The position numbers and the translations under genes are program-made. The notes under the pieces are model-generated. The model saw nothing but the letters and a program-made list of their open reading frames with translations, was not told where the DNA came from and searched no databases. From Eudorina sp. 2006-703-Eu-15 (taxonomy: Eukaryota; Chlorophyta; Chlorophyceae; Chlamydomonadales; Volvocaceae): a stretch of 64,000 nt of DNA. How positions within the stretch are numbered: position 1 is the first letter of the stretch; every line of letters starts with the position of its first letter. This document shows, piece by piece, positions 50,516 through 62,282 of the stretch. The stretch covers positions 1 through 64,000 of the forward strand of contig BDSI01000107.1 of the NCBI GenBank assembly GCA_003117195.1, in the 5' to 3' direction.

Positions 50516-51427
50516 GTCGTCTGGTTCGTGTGGAGGGGGGCAATGTGTTCCACCACCGGACTCGATTGTTCCGCTTTGCCCCAACCACCGGAGCACCAGT
50601 ACACCCACCCCCACCCCCACCTGCACCTGGTCCGTAAGCACATCATCACACAGACATCCGAATGCTGGCGACATGACATGCCGTACTGTGTCGTACAGCA
50701 CATGCCCTCGAGCCGCCGACTGCCTGCCCGCCTTCACCCCTGCTGTTTGTTTGCGCCTCTGCGCCGCACAGCCAACTGTGCAACATGGCCGGCCACACCT
50801 TACCTCAACCCCCTAAAGACCAAAACTAATGACGCAATGAAAACGCTGGCCCGCGGAGACACCAGCCACGCCAGGCCAGGTCAAATCCAGGTTCTCGCTC
50901 CCCGGATTGCGATGGACGCCCAGACGCCGCAGTCCGGGCCAGCAGCTCAGGACACGCCCGCCTGACCCCGGTGCGCGCGCGCCCGCTGGCGCCGCCGCAT
51001 GGAAATCCCCCTTCCTGGGTCCCCCCTGCTGCTATCACCGCATCCAGCATCCCTCTAGAAACGCACACAGCTCCCAGGGTTGGGAAAGGGCCATTATTGA
51101 TTGTTGGTTTATTGCGCATATCGGCATATCGGCATACTCCCCAGGGCGCTGCCGCTCCATGCGCCTTGCGTGGCATGTCCAATGTTCCATGCTGCACGCT
51201 GCACTGCAACGAGCGAAAGGAAAACGTAACGAGCGAAAGGAAAACCCCCTAAACCCATCCCCGACATCCCCCTCCCAGCTCTCACCTCCGAGAGCGATGC
51301 ATGTCCACTCGTACGACGGCCTGTCCGTCCCCGAATACGGAACTGCCGTACACAAACACAACTCCACGCGTATGGCATACGAGCACGCCGCCTCACCGAT
51401 GACACACACGAGAGGGGGGCGGGCGGA

Positions 51428-51450
51428 ATCCACTGTTGACAACAGTGGAT
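51428..51450. repeat. Palindrome ATCCACTGTTG-A-CAACAGTGGAT
   Basis: Perfect 11-bp arms around a single base in intergenic DNA. Function unknown. Confidence 0.8.
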
Positions 51451-52765
51451 CCATAATCCGTAAACGCCTGCACAACAAGCAGGTCCTCCCCTGCCGATCA
51501 AGGCACTGCGGCGCTCCACCAATCCACCACAAACAGCCGGACCCCTGGGCACGGAACGCGCCACCAACCAGCCACGGTGGTGGTGGCGGTGTAGCATCTC
51601 GGCAGTAGCACTGTGGCGCTACTTTTTCAGGATTATTTAAGGCATTACCGTACAAACGAGTTGCACGTAAACCCAAAAAATATATACATACATACAAAGG
51701 AAGGTAGGTATGTCCCCTGTAGGCAGGTAGGTCACTGGGGTATCGACATCACCATTATCATTAACTTAGTGGGCGGGCGGCGTCTCATCCTCCTCCTAAT
51801 GATGGCGCCCTGGCGCGAGGTGGAGACCCCCGCCCCCCAGCCCCCGCCCCCGCCCCAGCCCCCGCCCGAGCCCCAGGAGCTGCCTGGGAGGCGGCTGCCT
51901 GGCGACTGCTGCTGTGCTCATCAGTTCCCCCACCCACCCACCCACCCACGCATCCGAGCAACCAGCAGCAGCGACCCCAACACAAGCACACTTGAGAGCG
52001 GTTGGGGTCCCGGGTGCGCTCTGACCAGCTCCCCCCCCAAGCGGTCACCGGAGGACCGGGCGGCCCGCGTGTGTGTCCGAGGTGGGGGAGCGGGGGAGCG
52101 GGGGGAGGGGCCGGACGGAGGTGCGGAGGTCGCGACGAGCGCGCTCTAAGCGCTCTCTCTCTCTCTCTCAGCTACCTTTCCCTCTGCGCCACGACGTTGA
52201 ACGCCAGGAGGCCATTGGGCCATCAACGCGTTGGCCTTCCCCTCGTCGCCCATCCAAGCAAGTCATTATCGCAGCTGTCCGACCCAACCTCCCCCGCCCC
52301 CATCATGACGACGGCCCCGCCTCCGCCTCCGCCGATTGGACGACTGGACGGCATCATGGGCCGAAGCAACCCTATGGGGGCCATATCCCATATGGGGGAG
52401 GAGGGCAGGACCCGGAGCTCGGTCCGGGGGGGGACGATGCGCACCCCCGCGGTCCGCCTCCTCCGGCGGGTGAGAGCGGATGATGCCCTGGTCAGTCGCC
52501 GGATGGGGTTGGTTCAGATCACATGGCGGGCAGGGGACAGAGTAGCGCTGCCATCCTAGACAACCACAACAACGAGGGACCCCTGCAGCGGCGGCGGTGG
52601 AGGGCCGGTGCCACCGCCGTGCATCGGTTGCCCCCTTCCGACATGTCGGCGGCAGTGCCAGTAAACTGCCAGCTGCGGCGGCAATAGCCGCAGCTGAGGA
52701 CGCCAGCGCCGCTGCAGCTGCTGCAGGACTGGACTGGGCTGCTGCTGCTGCTGCTGCAGCCGGGT

Positions 52766-55700
52766 TCAACCCTTCCACTTCTTCTGCGCGTCGTGCTTCA
52801 GCTTGGCCTGCGTGCGGCGCCACTTGCGGTCCCTCTCCAGACTGTCAATCAGCCAGTTCTCAAGCTCCTTCTCGTACAGCACGTCGATGTAGCGCTTGCT
52901 GTGCCTGAGGGAGCGCGGCCACAGTGCGTCGACTCATCAAGTACGGTAATTGAGTGCAGAGTTGGTTTGCTCGGTTGGGGTTGACTGTTTGATCAATTAG
53001 ATGGTAATTGGTTGGGTGGTTAGTTGAGTGCGCGTGTGAGGCACAGATGCGACGCCCTGCCGAGCCGCGCGCCGGCCCAGCCCAGCCCAGCCCAGCCCAG
53101 CCCAGCCCAGCCCAGCCCAGCCCAGCCCAGCCCAGCCCAGCCCAGCCCAGCCCAGCCCAGCCCGGCCCAGCCGGCAGTACCCGGATGCCCCCGGGTACCC
53201 CATTGAAATGCGGTCCGCCCTCCGCCGTTCTCCGCCCCCTCCGCCGTCCACGAAATCCCCTCCCTACTTGGCCTACCGCTTGGCTCTACCCCGCCTTCGT
53301 GAGGTCCGGAGCACCAGCACTCCCAGTGCCACGAGTTTATCCTCAAATGCGGTCACTGCACTGCACAGCACTGCACTGCACTGCACCATCATCCCATTTC
53401 CGGCCGTGCCGCCCCTGATCCCAGACCCGCGCGCCCACCCCATCCCGCCCCCTTTATCAACAAAGACAGCGAGATCGCGAAACGTCACCGAATAGGTAAA
53501 TCCTCCCCCCCACGTCTTCTCCCCCCCCGCACCTCTTGAACAGCAGCCAGGCCAGGTTCCGCAGCGCCTTGGCGTCCTCCCTGAACTGCTCCCGGTCCAG
53601 GATCTGCGCGAAGATGCCCAGCATGTCCCAGCACCGGGCGCTGTCGGACACGTAGTCGCGGGGGATGATGCAGCGCAGCAGGGCCTCCGGGTAGTGCTGC
53701 TGCAGGACAGACTGCGGGAGGGGGGGAGGGCAAGGTCGCCAAAGAAGGGGGGGAGGGGAGGGGGCCCGGGGTATAGGAAATTGGTAGACGTATTGAAGCT
53801 GCGGTCCTATCCCCCAGGCCCCAACCACCTCGCGCTCCCCCTTCACCTTCCCCATCACGGGCGACAAAATCCTTCCCCCAACACCTTCCCCCCTTCCTCC
53901 TTCCCCCTCCCCCTCCTCATCAAGAAATCACAATCAATCACGGCAGCGAAACTGCGAAACCGCGAAACGCCACCACCCCCCTCCCCCTCCGCCCCCTGGC
54001 CCCTCCACCCACATGGAGGTGCTCCCGGCAGCGAGCCAGGTTGCTCTCATACTCCTCGGTGCCAATGACCGCCGGATCCGGCTGCAGCAGCTCCAGGGTG
54101 GTCCTCAGCTGAGCCCTCCGCAGCCCCAGCTGGTGGGCCCGCTGCTCGTTGGACAGCCGCAGCGCCGCACGAACCATCCCGTCCACATAGGCGGTGCCCA
54201 CCGAGGCGAGGACCTCCTGGGGCGGTGGGGGCCAGGGGGCCGGTCAGGCAGTGGGGGGAGGAGGGGGCGTTTGAGCAGGGCCCTTCAAGGAGGGGGTGGA
54301 TCAAGACACCCTGGCTCAAGAGGGTGCAGCGGGGCAATGTGTGGGACTGTGGGGCTGCGGGACCGGGGGCGTGTGCCCCCGCTCCCCCGCTCCCCTGTCC
54401 ACATGTCCACATGTCCAAATGCGGACGCCTCCCGCCCCGGCCCCCCCAGGTCCGTCCTCCCGGCCTTCCTTGATTCCGGTCGCCCCAGCGCCGCGACCCC
54501 TCCGTCCGCTCCGTCGGCAAGCCTCCCCGCCCGCCTACGCCGCCACATCCTCTCCCCGTCCCCCCACCATCGCCCTCCCTCCCCTCCCCCCGCTCCCCCC
54601 CCCTCCCTCCCCTCCCCCTCTCAGCCCCCGCACCTGCAGTATGCCCACCCGGTCCGCCTCGCAGCTGGCCGCACTGTCCACGATGCTGATGCTCTCCACC
54701 GCCCGATCCCACCGCCGGTCCGCGTCGCTGGCGAAACCCCCACCGCCACCGCCACCGCCGCCCCCGCTTGGCCCCACCCGCTCCGGCCCCGCCGCCGCCA
54801 CCAGCCCCAGGGACCCGATCCCAATCGACCCCACACTAGCGCGTCGCGCCGCCCCCCATCCCCCCCCAGCCGCCGCCGCCGTCACCGGGCTTTGAATCAG
54901 ACTACTGAAAGGACCCTCCAGCCCGTGAGCCCGAGGGGTACGGCCGGGGGAGTGTGGCGGCAGCGGCGGCGCCCTGCCGCCGTCATTGACGGCGGTGGGA
55001 GTGGTGCCGCGACCGGCGGTGGCAGCCGGCGGCCGCAGCGGCGGCGACGGCGGCCCCAGGGACGGCGGCAGCAGCTGCTGCGGGGGCGGCTTCTGTATCT
55101 GCTGCTGCTGCTGCGGCGGCGGCGGCAGTGGGCTACTGCCCTTCGCCTCCTCCCCCTCCCCCTCCCCGTCGGGATGTGTCCGGAAGACTTTGAGGTGTCG
55201 TTTGCAGCGGAGGCAGTGCATCACTTCGAAGAGACACCAGGTGCGGCGGAGGGCAGCGAGCCCGGGGTCCAGGATCAGTACGGTGGCGCCGCAGGCGACG
55301 ACGGTGCGGGCAACCTGGCGGGGTGTGTGGGTGTGGGTGTGTGGGTGTGTGGGTGTGGGTGTGGGTGGGAGGGAGAACAGAGGACTGGGAGGCCGAGGGG
55401 GTGGAGGCTCCGCCCACTTGCCCCTCCCTCCCCCCCTTAGGCCCCCACACCCCTCATCCCCCCCACCTCATCCCGGACCCACCCTCTTTCGCGCCGCGTC
55501 GCCGCCGGGGTGTGCGTGATCTTTTCTTCTTCTTTTCCTTTAATTTAACCTTTGCCTTTGCCTGCCACTTGTCTGCCCTTTGTTGCCACTCACATCTTCC
55601 GTTCGCCTCGCCGTCCGTCCGCCTTTCGTCCCATTTGCGCAGGCGAGTACTACGTTCTCGATAATTTGTGCTGTCTGGGGTGTGGTCCGTCTTAGTGCTG

Positions 55701-58700
55701 TCGCGCGTTGGTTGGTCCGGGATGGGTCCGGCCCGCGGTAACGGTGAGCGCATAATTCAGGTATGTATGGTAAGTAACTTGGGTCGCGTATTGACTCCTG
55801 TGCCACGCATCGGTTCCCCAATCCTTACCCCCACCTTTTCCGGCCCCCGCTTTTTCCCGGCCCGGGGAGGCACCCCACCCATTCACTGTGCCCTGGCAGC
55901 CGCTTCAACGTATCCTCCAATGTCCTGGACCCGCCAGCCCTCCACCCCCCGGTTTCGGCGCACCCACCTTTCCGTAGTCCTTCTTCACGGCCGAGTGCTG
56001 GTTGTTACACACAAAGTCGATCCACACCACCTGGTCCAGAGCGCGATCGAGCTCCTCCTGGAGGGAGGGAGGGCAGGGGAGGGGAAGGGAGGGAGGGGGA
56101 GGGTATAGGAGATTGGTAGACACATTCAAACTGCGCTGTTGCAAGAGCAAAGGTCCGGTGAAGAATCGACTGTACCAGGATCAGGGGGTGGGCGGGGTTG
56201 TGTCTTGTGTGTGTGTCTGGGAAGGGGGGTTAAGGGGGTATAGGAAAGACCCCATTAGAAGGGGGTAAGGGCGTAAGGGGGGGCAAGGGGTGAGGACGGA
56301 AGGGGGTGTTGTGGAAAGGGGTGTTGATGGCCGGAGAAGCACACAAGGCAAAGATAAGGACAGGAGGGCACATGGCAATGACTACAGCACGACATTTCAA
56401 GGCAGCCCCCTCAAGTCCAATAGCTTGCCAGGCCATCCTCTTGCACGCTAGGTGGGTCAGGAGGTAATGGGCCGTCTGCCCCCCCCCTCCCCAACCCCCC
56501 CTCCCAACCCCCTCCCCCCCCCAGCACCTGGTACGCCTCATGCACCCGCTTCCAGGCCTCAAGCGCCCGCTCGTGCTGCTCCCACGGCGTCAAGGTGGGG
56601 GCGGCGGTTGATGCAGTTGGGGTGGTTGGGGCAGTTGATGCGGTTTGGGTGGTTGGGGCTGTTGAGGCGGCGTCCTCACATCTCGGGGTCCGGCAGGGCC
56701 GCCCACCCTCCGGTCCGCCCCGGTCCATCTCGGGACCAGGACCTGGACCAGGACCGGGACCAGGCAGGGGGGACGACAGCGGCGACAAGCTGCCGCCGCC
56801 TCCGCCGGCACCGCCTCCGCCGGCGGGGGTTGCTTGAATGCTGGGAAGGAAGGTGGGGCCCCGACTGGAGCCCTCCGCCGCCTCCGCCCCGGCGTCCATG
56901 TCGTACAAAGCCATGGCTTCCGCCGCCGCCGCCGCCGCCGAGGTGGCGGCGGGCGCGGGGTAGGCGGGGCCGGCTGCTGCGGTGCCCGAGATGTACGGCA
57001 GGTGCGCGCCCGGCGGCAGGCCGCCGGGCAGCCGCGCCACCGAGCCCCCCCGTCCGAGCACGCGCTCCTCCCCCTCCTCCCCCTCCCCCTCCTCCTCTGA
57101 GCTGTCCAGCTGCTCCCTCGCCTGCCCCCCTCTCAACTCCCCACCCGGCCCCAACCCAGCGGCACCGGCGGTGGCGGTGGCAGCGGCGGCGGACGCTCCG
57201 GCGGCGCCGTACACCATCCACTGGCCTCCCGAGCTCCGCAGGTCCCAGCGGCCCCCGCCGCGGGATGCCGGGGCACATGACGGCACGGGTTTCACCGCCC
57301 CCATCCCCACCCGCGGCCGTGTGGGACTGCTCGACGCGGCCCCCTGCAACCGCAGAGCTGACCACCCCGCTGCTGCTGCTGCTGGGGCCCCCGCCGGCGG
57401 CGGCGGCGGCGGTGCGGGCGGCGGCGGCGGCGGCGGCAGCATCTCCCGCCGCAGAGTGGCCAGCAGGTCCCGGGCGCTGCCGCTCCAGGCGTGGCAGATG
57501 TAGTGGTGGGGCTGCCCCCGGTGGTGGGCGGGGATGAGGTCCAGGAGGCGGCAGCGGTGCTCGGCGGTGAGGGGGCCCACCAGGCGGCTCACGAGATCAG
57601 AGGTGGGGCCGCACAGGAGCGGGTGCGGCTCCAGGGCCTGGGGGAGACACGGGCGGCGGCCAAGGCGGCGGCGGTGGCAGGCGCGGGCCGTGTGGCTGTG
57701 TGAGTGGATAACTACATACACCGTGTGTTGGGCGAAGAAACCCGCGACCGGCGGGTCAGAAAGTGTGACCCCGTGCTTTCTGAAATGGGGATGGCAGAGG
57801 CGAGTCGTGTGGGCCCCCGCCCCGCCCCGCCCCCCCCCCCTGGATTATCACTGCACAGAGATCCTGGGTAGTAGGTACACCCGGTGGTGGCAGCGTGACT
57901 GAAGTGAGGGGAGTCAGACCTGACTGACGAACTCGCAATGATACGCACCACCAGCGACCGCCGAGCCTGAACACAGAACAGACATGATGAGTCATACACA
58001 CACACACACACACCGCCGTAAGATGGCATACAACGACCGCTGCACCGACCGAACGCAGGAACCCGCCGGTGCCCACTATTCGCTACACCACATGAGGGGA
58101 CCTCCATATGCGTGCATGGGGTATGTCGGGGATTAAGGGAGGTCGTCTCGCCCCGGCCCACGTTGCGCCCTCCCCTTTTTGTCAGTAAAGACAGCGAAAT
58201 CGCGAAACAAACACCGATTGCGTAGTAGTTGTCCGGTTGCGCCCTCCCCCCTCCCCCCTCCCCACCCCAATCCCCGAATGCGGCTCGTTCTCGCCGGTGG
58301 GCCCCCGGACAGCCCGCCCTCCCCCCCAACCCCCCTTTCCCCTCCCCCCCCCAACACACACACACACACACACACCAACCCGCACCTCCAGGAGGCCCAT
58401 CAGGAAGCGAAGGCGGACTCCGCCGAAGCGGATGTCGTCACCGGGCACCTTGAGCTCCACCCCCACCGGCGGCTGCGCGGGGGTGGGCCTGACAGACGCC
58501 GTCAGCTCCTCCGCCGTGAGGGCCCCGTCGGCCCCCCTCCCCTCCCCCGTCGGCCCCGCCAGCAGCCCCTGGTAGCGCCGCCGCGACCGCAGCGTCTCCG
58601 TCACCTTGCTCTGCACCTTGGCCAGCCGCCGCCGCTCGCACCGCACCAATGTGCCCAGGTCCACCACCCCGTCGGCGCCCTCCTCCCAAAACTCCTCCTC

Positions 58701-60347
58701 CCAGTCGCTGACGGCGGCGCCGCCGCCTCCGCCGGCCGCCGCCGCCCCCGGGCACAGCAGCTCCGCCCCACACATCATCCTCATGCCCCCGCCGCCGCCG
58801 CCTCCAACAGTGTTTCCACCGCCGCCGCCGCCGCCGCCGCTGCAGCAGCTGACCCGTCGGTCGGTCAGGGCGGCGGCCGCCGGTGCGTCCCCAGTGATGC
58901 TATTGCGCCGCCATGTGCCCAGGCGCGGACGATCTGTGGCGGTGGCGGCGACGAGATGACCCATGGGTCGGCCCGCCGCCGCGCCCGCGGTCGCCGCGTG
59001 CACCAGCTGCCGGCGGCGCAGTGCCGCGGCCGCCATTGGGCTGTTGGGCGCGGACGTGGACGTGGCGTGCTGGTGGCGGGAGTGCTCTTCCTGGCCCGAG
59101 GAGGTGCTGGTGCTGGGGGTGAGGGCGGAGGAGCTGCCGACGGCGGCCCAGGACGTCCCGGTGACACTCCCCCGGCGGCGGCTGCCCCGGAGGGCGACCC
59201 CCCTCTCGCACCCCGCCCGGGCGACGGCGTCCGGCGGATGCGGGTGGGGGTTGAGCGGCGGGTGCGGGTGGCAGGTGGAGTTGGAGGCGGAGGTCGAGGA
59301 GAGCAGCCCGGGGGGACCCGTGGGGCTGGGCTGGTGGTGCGGGAGGGTGGATGGGATGCGGGCGGCGCAGAGGTGGGGGTCCAGCAGTCCCCGGGCCACC
59401 AGCGCCTCGCGAACTGCCTCGCGGGCGTGGTCGATCTGGGCCTGTGGGAGGGCGCGGGCGGGGCGGTGGCGGCGGCGGGCGTCGAGAAAGGGGGGCATTG
59501 AAAGAAAGACCACGCGCAAATGCTCCCTGATAAGGGAGTGGGCGGGAGAGAGCGCAGCCCGGCAGCAGCGGCCGCGTCACAAGGCGGCAGGACGTTGGGG
59601 CCGGAGAAGGTAAGGGGGTAGTAGGGGAGGGAAGGAAAGGGGGTAGCAGGCGGCTGAGGCTGTGGGTGAGAGTGGGCTCATGGGGCCCAAGCGCGGCAGT
59701 CGCTCGCCTGCCAGCCCATACTCCCAGTACCGTACCTGCTCTCGGCGGTGATGCTGCTGGGCCAGACCCGACTGCTCATCGCCATAGTCACCACCCAATT
59801 TTGCGAAGAGCGCGGGCAGGCTCTGATGCCGCGCGGTTCTTCGCTCAATGGGCAGCTGGAAGTGGGGAAGCCTGCTGCGTGGGTGGAGGTCGGGTTCCGG
59901 GTCGGGGCCATCTGAACCTGGCCAGCTGCAGCGGTCACCTGGGGCTGCGTTGTCAATCAACGAGGGGTCCGAGTATGCCAGGCCATCGATTTCTCCGTTT
60001 AGCGCATCAGCCGCGCCCAGTCCGAGGCTGGCCACAGGTGATGGGTCGCGGCTTCCTCCTGCATGCCGAAAGTGTAGCGTTGACGCAGGCCCGCGGAAGA
60101 TTATTTCCAGCCGCAATAATTATTTATGATTCATTTCGCTGATACTTATCGACCTGCGCCAAAAGTTTACATAGTCAAACGCTGCCGGCTTACCCGGAAT
60201 AGCCGATAAACCATGGTTTTTTACTTCAGATTCCCCACTCAAATGAAACGGCAGGTTAAGCCTCAGCAACGTAGTGCTCAGTCGGCGTGGCTTGATGGCA
60301 AAGACCAGTTCGGGTCCACCGTCAGTGAAGGCAGAGGGTAAGCTCAT
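52766..60347 (-). CDS. Protein with split HET/TIR-like module (9 exons, 1,311 aa)
   Basis: Exons: 60347-60194, 60058-59736, 59441-58386, 57637-56528, 56057-55968, 55314-54634, 54216-54013, 53711-53533, 52904-52766; every phase agrees, and the ATG at 60347 opens a clean first exon. The signature pieces are PHHYICHAWSG (~556-564), VVWIDFVCNNQH (~892-902), ATVLILDP (~921-928) and LRRTWCLFEV (~933-942). The order, a His-Ala-Trp strand, then Trp-Ile-Asp...Asn-Gln, then Trp-Cys-Leu-Phe-Glu, resembles HET-type (TIR-related) domains and algal proteins with the SHAW...NQH...WCLFE pattern. A ~290-residue low-complexity insert splits the first two motifs. The C-terminal ~240 residues are helical (RDYVSDSARCWDMLGIFAQI) and end RRTQAKLKHDAQKKWKG. 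Biochemical role unknown; signalling or self/non-self functions known for HET/TIR relatives are only a hint. Confidence 0.85.
53076..53160. repeat. CCCAG pentamer array (17 perfect copies) in an intron
   Basis: 85 bp of uninterrupted CCCAG in the intron 53532-52905 of the HET/TIR-like gene (CTGGG on the transcript strand). Likely length-polymorphic. Confidence 0.97.
53454..53489 (-). repeat. Intron block B copy (HET/TIR-like gene, last intron)
   Basis: In sense GGTGACGTTTCGCGATCTCG then CTGTCTTTGTTGATAA, about 45 nt after the donor at 53532. Confidence 0.85.
53776..53789 (-). repeat. Intron block A copy 5
   Basis: Exact GTCTACCAATTTCC on the minus strand, with CTTCAATAC before and TATACCCC after, 64 nt before the acceptor of exon 53711-53533. 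Confidence 0.92.
53917..53972 (-). repeat. Intron block B copy (HET/TIR-like gene)
   Basis: In sense GGCGTTTCGCGGTTTCGCAG then TTTCGCTGCC, with a small internal duplication, about 40 nt after the donor at 54012. The intron also carries block A near its other end. Confidence 0.75.
56108..56121 (-). repeat. Intron block A copy 6
   Basis: GTCTACCAATCTCC on the minus strand (one mismatch), preceded by GCAGTTTGAATGT and followed by TATACCCTCCCCC, 50 nt before the acceptor of exon 56057-55968. Confidence 0.88.
58176..58210 (-). repeat. Intron block B copy (HET/TIR-like gene, intron 3)
   Basis: In sense GTTTGTTTCGCGATTTCGCT then GTCTTTACTGACAA, about 175 nt after the donor at 58385, in the same orientation as the others. 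Confidence 0.82.
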
Positions 60348-61446
60348 GTGTCCAAAATAATCTCATGTGTATCATGAAAATGTAATGCTGTTATGTTCTC
60401 TTGCGCCTGTCATTCACGCGGTAACCTTTCTCAGCGCCGCAGGTCATTTGTCCATTCCTTTCGAAGCTATTGTCTTGCAACACATGCGAAGTACTTGTGT
60501 AACGCAGCGTCTGCATCTTTCGGACCTCGGATTGTCGGATGAAGGAAAAACGCCGTATATAACCGGCGCCTCAACTGCAGGAGAAAACAAGTCCACGACC
60601 CTGTCGTGGAGGCAGGCGTGCCCCCGGTGAAGGATTTCGTACAAATGTTGGGCTGGGAAAGCTGCGTCCCTGTCAGCAGCAAGTTGCGAATAGCTGTTTG
60701 ATCTGACTATGGGTGCGCACGCCAACCGAACATGTGACACCCTTGTTTTCCTACTTTCAATGTCAGTATCATCCTGTCATACTCATTATTTAGTATGGTA
60801 TGACTTCCAGGAAAGGTTTTGTGTTGTGAGGCGCATGACTAGAAAACAACACGGAAGAACGAGCAACGGTCCATCGCGGACCTTTCGACTGCGCGACAGC
60901 TTACGACATTTTTTGTGCAGTGTGCACTCACAACGCGGGAGTATAACTGCTCGCGCAGCGCGATTTCATCTTGCGTGCCAGTGAAAGCGCGAGCGCACTC
61001 GGTGCGGGTGTTTGCTGATGGAGCGGTGCTGATGGAGCGGTGCTTCGTCCGGGGCGGCGCCGTGCGTCGTGCCTAACCTAACGGGGTGTGATACTGTGTT
61101 AAGTTCGATCGCCCGCCCAAGGAGATGCGTAGCCCCATGCGGTAACCCCGTGTAACCCCAGAAAGTGCACTGTAGATAGATGAATGGATGGACGAATGAA
61201 TGGATCACCGGTGCACACCCGGAATAACCCCAACGGGGGCCCCACCGTATAACGACGAGGCCCTCCGGGCACCATGACGCTGCAAAAAGCCAGGAGAGAT
61301 CAAAACCCGCCAGCACCACCAGCACAACCACCCTGAGCACGCAGACGCTCCCAGCGGCGGAACAGCACGGCCACACCACACTGGCGCTGAGATCAAGAGC
61401 CACCAGGAGCATCCTGGTGTGCTGACCCTCGGGTACCGTATTTGGA
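60348..61446. other. Upstream region of HET/TIR-like gene
   Basis: About 1.1 kb, AT-richer than the genes. It should carry the minus-strand promoter; a GGTTATATACGG element lies ~210 bp upstream of the ATG (60553-60564). A short direct duplication of GATGGAGCGGTGCT lies at ~61017-61044. No exon recognised. Confidence 0.4.
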
Positions 61447-61451
61447 TTACA
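61447..61451 (-). terminator. Candidate TGTAA polyadenylation signal of Coa1-like gene
   Basis: TGTAA on the minus strand (CTGCTGTAATCC), about 830 nt past the stop at 62283. The region between shows no exon, so it would be a long 3' UTR. Confidence 0.4.
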
Positions 61452-62282
61452 GCAGCGTCAGCAGTGCAACTACTTCCAACTGAAAACCGCGGCACGCACG
61501 CACGAAGGACATTCCCGTCGACGCCATCTCCACGGCAACCAAATTGGGCGGTTGTGCGCGTAAGCCGGCCGTCATCGTGTGATCCCGGAACCCAACCTGT
61601 TCCCCGGCCGCGCTCCCGCTCCCGCCTCCGGTAGCCGTGTGCGAGTGACAGCTCGTGCGCAGTGCAGGCGCCTCTGCGGGCCGCTGCCTTCCCCGAATCG
61701 CAGAGCCGCGCGACCCGATGCCTTGTCACGACATACAACCGCAGCGGCCCTGCGCTCCGTACGAGGAAAGGAGGGCGGTCCGGCGCAGAACCGACAACCT
61801 TGCCCCCGGCCCAACGAGGACTTTCCGTCCTCTGCCTCCGCCTCCGCCTCCGCCTCAGCCCCTGCGCTGACCTGCTCTGACCTGATCTGCGCCCAAGTCC
61901 CAACTGACTCCTCATCCTCACACTTTCACCGCCCGCGAACAGTACCGTTAGGCAGCCACAGAGCCCTTCGGACGCCAGGGCGCTTGGACGGCGGCTTGCC
62001 GTTCGGCCTCGCGCGCACCCCCTCATATACAAACTCATCCACGAGCCGTCCAAACCGTTCGACTGCCCCCAGCCATGTGGGTCGCCATGTGGGTCCACCC
62101 CACTCCATCCACAAAACACCAACACGGGGAGACACGTCCACCTGCCCCCCTGGAGTCCGGGCTGTGCCTACACCGCATCACGACTCCCGCACATATGTCG
62201 TACGAAGGCGAAGGGCAGCGTGCATGGCCGGGTGCGCCACCCAACCACAACCTGGGCATCCCAGCCTCCTCAGGGCCCCACA

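Larger units (their letters stand above)
45939..52765. other. Long interval with no supported gene
   Basis: The large plus-strand gene and the minus-strand HET/TIR-like gene converge on this interval, so it should contain both 3' UTRs. The rest is rich in simple repeats and short open frames on both strands with no family signal or coherent splice sites. A stretch at ~47820-47940 and a minus-strand frame at 47368-47715 look slightly protein-like but cannot be built into a gene. CA/GT-rich runs are frequent. No tRNA, rRNA or transposase was recognised. Confidence 0.5.

Noticed and set aside
53076..53160. Regular CCCAG array considered as CRISPR-like
   Set aside because: No spacers; a plain pentamer microsatellite in a eukaryotic intron.
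54013..59501. Plus-strand open frames of 360-475 codons
   Set aside because: Antisense shadows of HET/TIR-like exons, rich in Arg/Pro from reversed Gly/Ala codons.
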